Shown: one piece after another, positions 15,159-23,516 of the stretch
How the letters are laid out: each line of letters starts with the position of its first letter
Position numbering within the stretch: the stretch's first letter is position 1
Origin: JAFDCJ01 sp049669725
GTDB taxonomy: Bacteria > Desulfobacterota > Desulfobacteria > Desulfobacterales > JAFDCJ01
Reading direction: 5' to 3'
DNA length: 32,180 bases
Assembly (NCBI GenBank): GCA_049669725.1
Contig: JBATKU010000462.1
Location: 1 to 32,180, forward strand
The notes under the pieces: generated by a model
What the model was told of the DNA's origin: nothing
The model's input: the letters and a program-made list of their open reading frames with translations, nothing else
Databases searched by the model: none
Translations under genes and position numbers: made by a program

Positions 15159-15225
15159 AAAGTAGGGTCGGCCTCTGTGCCGATCCCGCTGGGAGCAGAA
15201 CGGGCACGGAGGCCCGCCCTACTTT
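15159..15225. repeat. 67-nt GC-rich inverted repeat
   Basis: AAAGTAGGGTCGGCCTCTGT and its near reverse complement (ending CCCGCCCTACTTT) form arms of about 23 bases around a short GC-rich loop. It lies between two co-directional genes. It resembles dispersed intergenic palindromes and may work as a terminator or mRNA stabiliser. The flanking DNA has short degenerate repeats such as GACACCTGAAACC. Confidence 0.6.
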
Positions 15226-15250
15226 GAACCTCTGAACGGTTACCTGCGAT

Positions 15251-16687
15251 CTATACCCGTGATTCAATCAGCTTTTTATTCAAATAATTATAAATCAGCC
15301 TGGCGATGACATACGCCGCCATGGCGATAAGAATAAACAGAACTCCCTGCCGGAAGGAATGGTCGATGATCTCCTCACCTTCATTTCCCACTTGATCAAT
15401 CGCCTTGACAAGCTGCGGCAACAGTTCTTCCAACCCAACCGTGCCGGCAAGCCGGTTGGTTGATTCGACCAGCGTGGTGACTTCGGCAATCGTGTCCTGG
15501 TAATCTTTGATGTCAAATGGCTTCGAATCCTTGGGTTCAGCGGAAGGTTCGCCGACCTTGAATTTTTCGCTGAGCGTATTGACCGTCAGCAGCAAAGAAT
15601 TGCCCCCTTCGATCGCCTTGCGGATTTCGGTGACAAGCTCGGTTGCCTGCTGCTCTTGAATCATTATTGCCTCGAGCACATTCTTCTGCTCGCCGATCAG
15701 GTGATCCATGAATTGACTGATGAAGGCCCCACGTTCGATGGCAACTCTTGCAAACACGTCATTCAGGGTTTTTTCACTCCATTCGTCGATTCCTTTCATA
15801 ACCTGGTTGACCGTCTGCCAGCGCAGTTTGGATATATCTTTCATCAATTGATCCGGCAGTTGTTCGGCGACCGTGGCCATGCGTTCCGACACCGTGGAAA
15901 CGGTGTGGATATCCGCCAGAATTTTGTTTGTCTCCGGGCTGACCAGCAGCTGCGACATCCACACCTCGGCAAAATTGCCCGTCAGCAGCGGCAGGCGGGT
16001 TGCCAGGAAAATGCCCCGCTCGGCGAGCATGCGGGTTTCTTCGACCTGCTGGGTCACCTCCTGAACCGTTTTAAACAGGCCGCCAGTCTGCACCTTTTTT
16101 ACGAGAGTGGAATTTCGCCGCTGGGCGGCAAAATCGCTGAAACGCAGGTAGTTATAGACAACTTTATCCGGGTTGTCTTTGCGCCACAGCAGGATCAGTT
16201 GGCGCAATTCTTCCAGCTCCTCTTTGGTGAGCACTTTGGCTGCAATGCGCCAGATGTCCTTTTCCATTTGCTGAAAACCGGTGGCCAACACCTCAGTGGA
16301 CCTGCCATACTTGCGGCGCACGTTATCTTCATAGATGATGCGCCCCAACGTTGTAATGGCGACCATGTCCAGCAAACCCACCTGCGGATTCGGCTCGGCC
16401 GCGATGGTATATACTGAAGATATGGAATATACCAGGTCGCTTAAGATAACCTGCCGGGCCTGGGATGTGGGGTTTAAAGTTTCAAAATCTTCCAGGGCCT
16501 GGGTGATAATACTCGCAAAACGATCGGCATAACTCATCAGTTCAGATTGCAGCTCGATTTCGGTCATGACAAAACCTTTTTGCTTGTCTTTTTTAGCGGC
16601 AAAACTGAATGGTTGAGCTGTCAAAAAGAGAATCAAAGTCAGAAAAAGTACTGTCAAAATACGATGGGATGGGTGGTTGGATATCAT
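15251..16687 (-). CDS. Exported helical protein with C-terminal membrane anchor, unknown function
   Basis: A 478-residue protein with an N-terminal signal (about residues 8-30) and a long, predominantly helical region rich in Glu, Lys, Leu and Gln (for example EVTQQVEETRMLAERG and ISQFMDHLIGEQKNVLEAIM). One membrane helix lies near the C-terminus (GVLFILIAMAAYVIARLIY). The topology suggests a periplasmic coiled protein held in the inner membrane. AGGAGG lies 8 bases before the ATG at 16687; the GTG at 16696 is too close to it. It lies upstream of the lipoprotein/TAXI/MscS/lipase run but is separated from it by 238 bases and a hairpin. No family recognised. Confidence 0.75.
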   Translation of the reverse strand: MISNHPSHRILTVLFLTLILFLTAQPFSFAAKKDKQKGFVMTEIELQSELMSYADRFASIITQALEDFETLNPTSQARQVILSDLVYSISSVYTIAAEPNPQVGLLDMVAITTLGRIIYEDNVRRKYGRSTEVLATGFQQMEKDIWRIAAKVLTKEELEELRQLILLWRKDNPDKVVYNYLRFSDFAAQRRNSTLVKKVQTGGLFKTVQEVTQQVEETRMLAERGIFLATRLPLLTGNFAEVWMSQLLVSPETNKILADIHTVSTVSERMATVAEQLPDQLMKDISKLRWQTVNQVMKGIDEWSEKTLNDVFARVAIERGAFISQFMDHLIGEQKNVLEAIMIQEQQATELVTEIRKAIEGGNSLLLTVNTLSEKFKVGEPSAEPKDSKPFDIKDYQDTIAEVTTLVESTNRLAGTVGLEELLPQLVKAIDQVGNEGEEIIDHSFRQGVLFILIAMAAYVIARLIYNYLNKKLIESRV

Positions 16688-17052
16688 GGCACTCACCTCC
16701 TGTAACTCTAATACTCATAAGTCCGTCGGTTTCATTAAGTTTCATATGAAAGTTGCGGGGTGCGGATTTAGCTCGCCCTTTGTCTTGTCCTCGTCCTCGT
16801 TCTCGTCCTCGAGGTCGTTGTGTATCTTTCGATTTCGAGGACGAGCACGACGACGTGGACGATTGGAGCACTTCTGATGTCGCGACATAAAGATGTAGTT
16901 TCATATGAGTGACGGTGTCGGGTGCCGGAAAGGCGAGTCGCAAAATCCTGAAACCGAATCCGCCTGCGGCGGAAAACCTTCAGTTCCTGACAAAATGTTG
17001 TCAGAAAAAATGCCCGGGGGCCTGGTGGAATAGACTGATGGCTCAACTTAGC
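16688..17052. other. Gene-free region with low-complexity palindrome and 12-bp direct repeats
   Basis: AGTTTCATATGA occurs at 16738-16749 and 16897-16908, each followed by similar G-rich DNA. Between them is a CTCGT-rich low-complexity tract with a perfect 11-bp inverted repeat, CTCGTCCTCGA (16802-16812) and TCGAGGACGAG (16835-16845). Open frames here have repetitive composition and are not credible genes. Confidence 0.5.
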
Positions 17053-18348
17053 TTATTCATATTTTTGATACAATCTCTTCCAGTCAAAAACCTCGACTTC
17101 ATCGAGAGCGACCACTTCCTCACTGAATACGAAAACCACCCGCCAGCCGTCGGTCCAGTAGGGCGAATCCGTCAGGTTATAGCGCGGGTTTTTCATTTCT
17201 GCCTTGCCCACACCTTCCACAAAACCGAATTTGGCCACCTTCTGGGATTCCAGTAAATCCTGCATAAGATAGTCCCGGGCTTCATCAACATCAGGATCGA
17301 CCTCATGAGTGGTCAGGGTTGGCGACTTGGTGGTCAGCTTGACCCCGATATCGCGACTGATCTGACCGACATACACCGGCATGCCCTCGTAACGCATCGG
17401 GCTGAGCCACAGGCGCAGGTGATTGCGCTCTTCAACCGTTTGTCGCGCTTTCTGAAGCCCAACGTCCTGGGGTCTGCCATAAAAGTAAAGCGCACTCATG
17501 GGTGAATAGCGGTAGCGCCTGCCGAACAGCGATGACGCGATGGTTCGGCCCAATGACGCACCGTAGATAATCTCGGCTTCATCCCATCCGCGGTTGATAA
17601 AGGCCGCCCATATCTCTTCCTCGGGGCCGATCACAACAATGTTCAGCGGATCACTTTTACCGCTTCCGTCTTTGTTTGTCATGCAGCAGGGCAGGTCCTC
17701 AAGCGCCTGACGCAAACCGTCATCGTCCAGGTCAATGAAGTCCTTTTCGGAATAAAGTGTATAAGGATCCAGTTCATGGTGGTCCGCCTTCAGGCCGGGT
17801 ACTTCTACAAAAAACGCAAACTCCCTAACATTCTTTTCAGCAAAAAGCCTCACCAAAACCGCCTTTGTTCCCATCTTCAGGTTGGTATAAACAAATCCCG
17901 AGGACGTGCTGCCGGGCTTAAAGAACCAATCGATTTCGTTGTCACGGAACAAATTGTAAATATTTTGCTGAGCACCCTTGGAATAAAGACTGGATTGGAA
18001 CTTCCAGGCAACTTCGCCGGACGAATAAATGTCCGGATCCATGGCAATGTGGTAGAGAAAAAATGCTATGCTGCTGTTATTTTCTACTTCCAGCCACACC
18101 GGCTGCATGTTGTTACGGGCCAGCGGAAAACCGAATATTTGCTCGCTTTCCTCAGCGCTGGGAACGGCCACGGTCACCCGCACCTGGCCTTCGGTTTTCG
18201 TCTGGGCCCGCTCCATGAAAGGCAACGCCTCTGGCGGTTTATGCTGAAATTGCGCGCAGCCGACAAAGGCCAGGGAAACCAGGACCAATAGGAAGGTTTT
18301 CATCCCACCCCGACCGGTCAGATCGCGTAACATGTTTTGTGTCTCCAT
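17053..18348 (-). CDS. Lipoprotein with LssY-type C-terminal domain
   Basis: A 431-residue protein. After a short N-terminal extension the signal ends in LAFVGC, a lipobox. The C-terminal half shows the LssY_C pattern: DPLNIVVIGPEEEIWAAFIN, SALYFYGRPQDVGLQKAR, RNHLRLWLSP, MPVYVGQISRDIGVKL and THEVDPDVDEARDYL. LssY_C domains occur alone or fused to PAP2 phosphatases and DedA-like membrane proteins; their activity is not established. GGGAGGAA lies 5 bases before the ATG at 18348, which decides the start over an internal ATG at residue 16. It stands alone between two long non-coding gaps. Confidence 0.8.
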   Translation of the reverse strand: METQNMLRDLTGRGGMKTFLLVLVSLAFVGCAQFQHKPPEALPFMERAQTKTEGQVRVTVAVPSAEESEQIFGFPLARNNMQPVWLEVENNSSIAFFLYHIAMDPDIYSSGEVAWKFQSSLYSKGAQQNIYNLFRDNEIDWFFKPGSTSSGFVYTNLKMGTKAVLVRLFAEKNVREFAFFVEVPGLKADHHELDPYTLYSEKDFIDLDDDGLRQALEDLPCCMTNKDGSGKSDPLNIVVIGPEEEIWAAFINRGWDEAEIIYGASLGRTIASSLFGRRYRYSPMSALYFYGRPQDVGLQKARQTVEERNHLRLWLSPMRYEGMPVYVGQISRDIGVKLTTKSPTLTTHEVDPDVDEARDYLMQDLLESQKVAKFGFVEGVGKAEMKNPRYNLTDSPYWTDGWRVVFVFSEEVVALDEVEVFDWKRLYQKYE

Positions 18349-18751
18349 GATAGTTCCTCCCTTTTATTCAAAATCGAAAACCTGGTCCTCAAGGCCATGC
18401 CTGTCCCGCATTGCGGGGGTCAGAGGTGATCGGCGGGTGTCAGGTGTCAGGTGTCAGGTGTCTATAAATACCGAATCCTGAAATCTGAACACTGGTTTGA
18501 TTGCAATGAAGACCAACACCGGTGAAACAAAGTCCATTTCATGGGCGATAGCGACACAGCGGGTCGAATTCGGATGCTGAAACCTGAACACTTTTGGCAA
18601 AGGTAATCACCCGTATAACCCCTCTCTTCGAGCTGTAGGCTCTACAAGCCGGAAGCCGGGGTGGACCAAAGCCGGGCCCTCTGGACACGGTTCTCTAAAT
18701 CGTTGGGGTCAGCGGGTGCAGGGCCGGCCGAATTTCGGCCGACCCGGCACA
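18349..18751. other. Gene-free region with tandem repeat and terminal palindrome
   Basis: This 403-base gap holds four tandem copies of GGTGTCA (18436-18463, last copy ending T). It also has short degenerate repeats around CCTGAAATCTGAACAC and a GC-rich palindrome at its right end. It must contain the promoter of the LssY_C gene, which I cannot place. Confidence 0.45.
18721..18745 (-). terminator. GC-rich palindrome after the six-gene operon
   Basis: GGGCCGGCCG and CGGCCGACCC pair with one mismatch around AATTT, just after the stop of the small periplasmic protein gene. It has no T-tract, so an intrinsic terminator is uncertain, but the position fits the end of the run 23359 to 18752. Confidence 0.4.
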
Positions 18752-19237
18752 TTACTGAACAAGCGGGATTCTTCGCGCCAGTTCGTATTCCATGACAGCG
18801 TCAATTTTGCTTTCTAGCTGGTAGTAGCGTGCCACTTTTGTGTCCGATAGAACCCCCCGGAATTTTGCCAGATAGGATTGGCGCAGCTTCTGATGGTCTA
18901 AATCGATTGACAGGGAATCATCCAGCAGCTTCTTGGCCACGTCATCGGACATTGTCTCGTAGCTGCCGGCAAAATTATCAATCAGCTTGATCTCCCGATC
19001 CCTCAGCTTGGCCAGTTCGACCTGGTAGGCTTCATAGACCGGCCAGAAGGCGTTGGCTTCTGATTCCGTCAGCTGCATATTCGTCGCAACGAGAAGCTTC
19101 TTGTCGGTACGGATTTTTTCTTTGACAATTTCCATGTTGTCGGCCGGCTTGTTCTGGGCCAGTGCCGAACCACCAAATCCGATAAATGTAATCGCAACGG
19201 CGAATGCCAATAGACTGTTCAAAAATTTTCCTTTCAT
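18752..19237 (-). CDS. Small periplasmic helical protein, unknown function
   Basis: A 161-residue protein with a signal peptide ending near GGSALAQ, then an all-helical charged body: MQLTESEANAFWPVYEAYQV, KLRDREIKLIDNFAGSYETM and LAKFRGVLSDTKVARYYQLE. This pattern (L...E...FWP.Y..Y....) recurs in small periplasmic proteins resembling Spy/LTXXQ chaperone-like families, but identity is uncertain. AGGAGG lies 6 bases before the ATG at 19237; an upstream in-frame ATG at 19264 is less likely. It follows the MltF-like gene by 32 bases and is the last gene of a six-gene run. Confidence 0.75.
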   Translation of the reverse strand: MKGKFLNSLLAFAVAITFIGFGGSALAQNKPADNMEIVKEKIRTDKKLLVATNMQLTESEANAFWPVYEAYQVELAKLRDREIKLIDNFAGSYETMSDDVAKKLLDDSLSIDLDHQKLRQSYLAKFRGVLSDTKVARYYQLESKIDAVMEYELARRIPLVQ

Positions 19238-19269
19238 GGTAAACCTCCTGTTATTTGTTAGCATTATTG

Positions 19270-20760
19270 TTAGTTTCCTTTCTTTAGTTTCAATTTTCTT
19301 TCTTCTTGTTCCGTGATCATTTTATAGGCAATGTAGTATTTGTAAATGTTGCTGACATACTGGACCGTTTCCCGCCCAATTACCTTGGCGGCAGCAATCT
19401 CCACATTGTCAAACCACACATTGGGATTCAGACCCATGGCAGCGGCTTTTTTGCGCAGCCTGTTCACCTTGGCCGGGCCGGCATTATAGGAGGCAAAGGC
19501 AAAAAGCATTTTATTCAGATCATCTACAGTTTCATTTTTGTAATAGTGATTAACGATAAACCGCATGTATTTTGTGCCGGCGTGGATGTTATTTTCCAGT
19601 TTTTCGATCTCGGCGATATTGACATTGCGATCGGCAGCGGTTGTGGGCAGCACCTGCATGACGCCGATAGCGCCGACATGGCTTTTGCGGTTCTGGTCCA
19701 GGCCGGATTCCTGGTAGGCCTGCGCGGCCATCATCAGATAGTCAAAGCCATATTGGTCAGCGTATTTCCGGAAAAGCCGAACCATCGCCTCGAATTTTTC
19801 AAGCTCCACCTCGGACAGGGAATTTTTGACGTATTTGGTATTCTTTAAATAGCGCTTTAACAGCATATTACCGATCAAAGTTCCCTTTTTATGGCCTTTG
19901 ACGAATTCATTGATCACCGCTTTGAGCTGCGGGCTGTTCTTGCGGATAGCCCAGGCTATCTCACCCCCTGTCCTTACGGCAATATCGGCTTGCACCTGGA
20001 TCTTATTAAAAATCTGGGTCCAGAATTGCGCCTTGTGACTGTCCATAACAATCATCGGAATGAGACCGGCATTGACCAATTCCAGTAAATCTTCATCTTC
20101 AAAGGCTTCATCTGCCGGGACCAATTCCATCTGGGATTTGCCGGCTTTTTTTAACGTTTCATTCAACCGCGCTAAACTCTCATAGTAGCTGCTGGATTTA
20201 CGAACATGGATTTCTTTGCCTGCCAGATCATCAACTGTGGTCATGGGCGGTGCCGCAGGTCCCGTCACCAGCAGCTCCTTTACACCTGTCAGCAGGGGAT
20301 TTGAAAAGTCGACCTGCTTAAGACGCTCCGGGGTGATCGTCAGGTTGGCAACGGCCATGTCCCCCAGTCCCTTTACAAGACCGGGGATCAAATCATCACG
20401 CCGAACGGGAATAAAGACCACATGTACTTTTAAGGTTTTGGTCTTGAGCTTCTTGTTGACAAACTTTTCAAATTCTTTGAGCAAATCATAGGAGAGGCCG
20501 CGCTGCCGGCCGCGATCCAGAAAATAAAACGTTTTGCTGAAAACCACCAGCACCCGGATCACCCGCTCTTCGGCCATTTTGTTGAAGTCGCCGATCCAGG
20601 GCTTATTCTCCAGCATCGCTTCCTCTGGCGCTGAATCCGTTTCGGCGGCCGAAGCCATCATGGCCATAGCGACTGTCAATGCCGTGATTGCAGCCAGCAA
20701 GGCTGGAGATATCCAGCGCCGCAGCACTATTGCCTCTGTCCAATTAGTGCGTTTTTTCAT
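19270..20760 (-). CDS. MltF-like protein: periplasmic solute-binding domain plus lytic transglycosylase domain
   Basis: This 496-residue protein has a signal segment, a family-3 solute-binding domain (about residues 65-295; RGLSYDLLKEFEKFVNKKL, GDMAVANLTITPERLKQVDF) and an SLT domain (about 325-485). The SLT motifs are AAQAYQESGLDQ with catalytic Glu about 351, GAIGVMQVLPTTA and FASYNAGPAKVNRL. Domain order equals MltF, which cleaves the MurNAc-GlcNAc bond of peptidoglycan and is regulated through its binding domain. GAGGAAGG lies 5 bases before the ATG. It lies 39 bases after the serine hydrolase gene, so two murein-directed proteins are adjacent. Confidence 0.9.
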   Translation of the reverse strand: MKKRTNWTEAIVLRRWISPALLAAITALTVAMAMMASAAETDSAPEEAMLENKPWIGDFNKMAEERVIRVLVVFSKTFYFLDRGRQRGLSYDLLKEFEKFVNKKLKTKTLKVHVVFIPVRRDDLIPGLVKGLGDMAVANLTITPERLKQVDFSNPLLTGVKELLVTGPAAPPMTTVDDLAGKEIHVRKSSSYYESLARLNETLKKAGKSQMELVPADEAFEDEDLLELVNAGLIPMIVMDSHKAQFWTQIFNKIQVQADIAVRTGGEIAWAIRKNSPQLKAVINEFVKGHKKGTLIGNMLLKRYLKNTKYVKNSLSEVELEKFEAMVRLFRKYADQYGFDYLMMAAQAYQESGLDQNRKSHVGAIGVMQVLPTTAADRNVNIAEIEKLENNIHAGTKYMRFIVNHYYKNETVDDLNKMLFAFASYNAGPAKVNRLRKKAAAMGLNPNVWFDNVEIAAAKVIGRETVQYVSNIYKYYIAYKMITEQEERKLKLKKGN

Positions 20761-20799
20761 TCGTGACCTTCCTCAGTAAAAGCAGTTTCATTGTTTCTG

Positions 20800-21738
20800 C
20801 TAATGCATTGTGTCCATTAAGTTGTCTATTGCAACGATCAGTTCGACAAGCCCCTCGCCGCCTTGCGGATCTTCGACCAGCGCGACGATAATGTATTCTT
20901 TATCTTTCTGCGTAATGACCCCGCTGTCGGCGTGAAACTGTCTCCATGAACCGGATTTGCGAAAGATTTCTGCTTCCGCATTTTTTTGCTTCATGCCTTT
21001 GACGAACTTATGGGTTATGCCCGGTTTGGAAAAAACCTCTTCAAGGTCTTTCTGGTACTGCGGTGCCACCAGCCGTCCGGTGGCTCCCATATAGTAAAAG
21101 CGAGCGGCTTGCATGGCGGACGCCCCATGTGAGAGGTTATTGATTGGGTCGCGTTTCCAGACCTTGCCGCCGCCATAATCACGTCCGACCCATAGACCGC
21201 CTCCATATTCAGGGTCATAGAGACGGTATCGTTCAGACTGCAGAATCTCCGCCAGGTTTTCAATGCCTACCTGATTGAGCAGTTCGGTTGCCGCCTTATT
21301 GGACGACTTTCTGACGGTAACATTAAGCAGGCTTCGCGTTTTATCATTCATGGTCATCTTGCCTCGCTCCATCTGAACAAATGTGCCCAGCACGATGGCA
21401 ATTTTAGGTAAGCTGGCCGCATACAGCATAACATCGCCATTTACTTCGGCCACCATGGGTTTGTGCGGATTGGTGATATCCGCCAATACAATGCCGACTT
21501 TTTTGGCTTTGACAAGATCCCAAATATCCTGACCGAATTCTTGGTCCAGGGCCTTATTAAATGCAGCCTGAAATTTCGGGTCGATGCTTTTACGCAGGGC
21601 TGGATAGTCTGCGTCAGATGCTTGAACCAGCTTAAGGGAGAGCATTAGGACGACCACGATCAGTGAAACAGATAAAAGCTTTAACCCCGTCTCTTTGGTA
21701 AGTTTCTGGCTGAATAGTTGTATTATCTTTATTCTCAT
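20800..21738 (-). CDS. Class A beta-lactamase-like serine hydrolase, membrane-anchored
   Basis: A 312-residue protein with an N-terminal membrane or signal segment (about residues 20-40). Motifs of the serine penicillin-recognising fold are S-L-P-K (Ser about 109, Lys 112), S-S-N (about 145-147) and K-S-G (about 261-263, in place of KTG). The glutamate that makes class A enzymes true beta-lactamases is not evident. A carboxypeptidase- or esterase-type role on the envelope is therefore as likely as antibiotic hydrolysis. AGGAGG lies 8 bases before the ATG. It is in a run with the MltF-like gene, which favours a peptidoglycan function. Confidence 0.83.
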   Translation of the reverse strand: MRIKIIQLFSQKLTKETGLKLLSVSLIVVVLMLSLKLVQASDADYPALRKSIDPKFQAAFNKALDQEFGQDIWDLVKAKKVGIVLADITNPHKPMVAEVNGDVMLYAASLPKIAIVLGTFVQMERGKMTMNDKTRSLLNVTVRKSSNKAATELLNQVGIENLAEILQSERYRLYDPEYGGGLWVGRDYGGGKVWKRDPINNLSHGASAMQAARFYYMGATGRLVAPQYQKDLEEVFSKPGITHKFVKGMKQKNAEAEIFRKSGSWRQFHADSGVITQKDKEYIIVALVEDPQGGEGLVELIVAIDNLMDTMH

Positions 21739-21812
21739 CTTTATTTCCTCCTAATAGGCTCTTTGCAAATAGGTTAGGAAAATTGCTCTGTAGCTGTATG
21801 AACCAACAAAAC

Positions 21813-22343
21813 TTAATTCGATTTCTCAGCCGCCACCTGAACCCTGGCTTGATGGATGAACAGCGCTCTTATCTTGTCCCAGAAATCACCCCCCAGGACA
21901 AACAGGCTGGCAACCAACATCACATCCCCGATCAGGCCGACGACAAACCGGTGGGTCTCATAACCCGGAATCAGATGTGCGCCATAGGGTCCCAGCCAGC
22001 CGAATAAAATCGGTAATGTAAACATCACCAGCCCGATGTGATAGCGCGTGCGACTGACCCGGTCCGGCGGTCCGTGTTTTTTCAGGAATCCGAAAATGCG
22101 TGCTTTGATGTAGTTAAATCCGGCTTTGCCCATGATGGCGATGGCGACGACACTGAAAACTTCGGGAATACCGACGGCAAGCGCCCCCGAAATGATAGCT
22201 TTCCATTTGTCCGGCAGCTCGGATGCTGTGACAAGCGGTATCGCTAATGGGCTGAGAAAACCGACCACTAAAATGATGAGCCCCAGGTGCAGGCGCCATT
22301 CGGCTTGCGGTTGCTCGGTTTTTGAGGCTGTGGTTTGAGTCAT
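21813..22343 (-). CDS. Four-helix membrane protein (transporter-suffix-domain-like)
   Basis: A 176-residue protein with four hydrophobic segments (about residues 20-42, 48-72, 103-122 and 130-152). Characteristic parts are LGLIILVVGFLSPLAIPLV, AVAIMGKAGFNYIKAR and YHIGLVMFTLPILFGWLGPY. It resembles small proteins annotated as transporter suffix domain-containing, of unknown role. The start lies only 4 bases after the DUF502 stop and has no clear ribosome site, so translation is likely coupled. Confidence 0.75.
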   Translation of the reverse strand: MTQTTASKTEQPQAEWRLHLGLIILVVGFLSPLAIPLVTASELPDKWKAIISGALAVGIPEVFSVVAIAIMGKAGFNYIKARIFGFLKKHGPPDRVSRTRYHIGLVMFTLPILFGWLGPYGAHLIPGYETHRFVVGLIGDVMLVASLFVLGGDFWDKIRALFIHQARVQVAAEKSN

Positions 22344-22347
22344 TTTT

Positions 22348-22944
22348 CTATTTTTCTTTGGTTGTTAAGAGTTCGCGAACCCCCACACCCCAATGGCCCA
22401 GAGCCCGGGAGACATCGCCAAGGTTGGCTTCCAGGATTTTAATCCGTTTCCGATCAACAATTTTTACGGAACCGGCAAAAGCCGCAGGCGCCCATGGCAC
22501 CAGCACGGTTAAGTCTTTATCACCGTGATCCTCGATTACGTAGACAACCTCCCTGTCGCCGTCAGATGAAGTGAGCACGGCCGCTTTGAATGCACCGGCT
22601 TTCCCCGCTTCGGCAAAACCGGAGGTCAGGCTTTTAAGCGCTTTGTAGGCGGGCAGTCGTTCTAAAACGGTGCGCTCAACCCAGTGCCCCAAACGTCGTC
22701 CGATATCTGATCGCAGTCCTATGCCGATTAAAAAAGAAACACCAAGGATCAGGATCATCCCGAGAAAGACCGGAAATTCGACCTTCTCGAATGTTGCCTT
22801 CGGAAACAGATCGGCAATGGGAGTGGCCAGAGCAACGATCAGATCCAGGGCTTCGGCCAGCAGCAGATAAAGGAGCAGTATCGGCAGCAGCACAAACAGG
22901 CCGCCCATGGCAGTTGTCTTTAAAAACTCTATTAGTTGTTTCAT
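22348..22944 (-). CDS. DUF502 family membrane protein
   Basis: A 198-residue protein, usual for DUF502. It has two N-terminal membrane helices (about residues 10-40 and 55-80), then RSDIGRRLGHWVERTVLERL, PAYKALKSLTSGF and a cytoplasm-facing beta-rich end (VLVPWAPAAFAGSVKIVDRK). Family function is unknown. The ATG at 22944 is chosen because the upstream open frame overlaps the previous gene and has basic, non-membrane composition. AGGAGG lies 14 bases upstream, rather far. It lies between the acidic-repeat protein gene (19 bases) and the 4-TM gene (4 bases). Confidence 0.85.
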   Translation of the reverse strand: MKQLIEFLKTTAMGGLFVLLPILLLYLLLAEALDLIVALATPIADLFPKATFEKVEFPVFLGMILILGVSFLIGIGLRSDIGRRLGHWVERTVLERLPAYKALKSLTSGFAEAGKAGAFKAAVLTSSDGDREVVYVIEDHGDKDLTVLVPWAPAAFAGSVKIVDRKRIKILEANLGDVSRALGHWGVGVRELLTTKEK

Positions 22945-22963
22945 CTTAAAAAATTGCGCCTCC

Positions 22964-23359
22964 TTATTCGGGCGTTTTAATATTGCCTTCATATTCCTCA
23001 GGTTCCGAGAAATACTTGTCCGGGTCTTCCAGGAGCATCTCCAGGCGGTATTTATAAAACCCGACGCGGGTGCGTTTGTTTTTTGGAGAGCCGAAATACT
23101 CGACGGGTTTAGCCTCGAGTTCGGCGATTTTGGCTTCCAGAATTTCTTTTTCGGCTGCGATCTTATCCTCTTGAGAGGACTCCTGATTCTCATCGGCCTC
23201 CTGGTCTTCAGCGACATCCTGATCTTCAGCGGCCTCTTGGTCTTCAGCGGCTTCCTGGTTTTCAGCGGCCTCCGTTTCCTGGGCTAAGACAATCGGAACC
23301 AGCAGGAACAAGGCTATTATGCATACAGTTAGGCTTGAAAAAGAAAGCATGGTTTTCAT
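22964..23359 (-). CDS. Exported protein with acidic hexapeptide repeats
   Basis: A 131-residue protein with a signal peptide ending near VPIVLAQE. About five copies of a six-residue acidic unit follow (AAENQE, AAEDQE, AAEDQD, VAEDQE, ADENQE), encoded by an 18-bp repeat at about 23180-23275. A helical charged segment (AEKEILEAKIAELEAKPVEY) and a basic-to-acidic tail come next. AAGGAGG lies 8 bases before the ATG at 23359. It opens the six-gene run ending at 18752. The repeats may be length-variable; the function is unknown. Confidence 0.75.
   Translation of the reverse strand: MKTMLSFSSLTVCIIALFLLVPIVLAQETEAAENQEAAEDQEAAEDQDVAEDQEADENQESSQEDKIAAEKEILEAKIAELEAKPVEYFGSPKNKRTRVGFYKYRLEMLLEDPDKYFSEPEEYEGNIKTPE
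23180..23275. repeat. 18-bp coding tandem repeat
   Basis: About five imperfect 18-bp units encode the acidic hexapeptides of the exported protein at 22964-23359. Such tracts can change length by slippage without breaking the frame. Confidence 0.65.
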
Positions 23360-23516
23360 CAATCTGTCCTCCTTGCGCCCTGATTGATCATAAAACATCC
23401 GATTAGACTTTTATGGCTATAGTCACGAATACTACTATCGACAAATGGGTCATACCGGAAAGGCGCTGCGTTTGAGTGATATCGGTTGAGCGCCCTCCGG
23501 TGCGCTGCTCAGACCA

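Noticed and set aside
15656..16417. 253-residue open frame on the + strand
   Set aside because: Antisense to the exported helical protein at 15251-16687; His- and Gln-rich composition typical of a reverse reading, with no ribosome site.
16593..16943. Open frames of 92-116 residues over the low-complexity tract
   Set aside because: Ser/Arg- and RTRTR-type repetitive products derived from the CTCGT repeats; no ribosome site and they overlap a real gene start.
18436..18463. Possible CRISPR-like or direct-repeat array
   Set aside because: Only four 7-bp units with no spacers; a simple tandem repeat.
20800..21738. Antibiotic-resistance beta-lactamase
   Set aside because: SxxK, SxN and KSG are present but no class A glutamate is evident, and the operon is murein-related; resistance cannot be claimed.
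22945..23217. 91-residue N-terminal extension of the DUF502 protein
   Set aside because: Highly basic, overlaps the acidic-repeat gene in another frame, and DUF502 proteins normally start at the first membrane helix.
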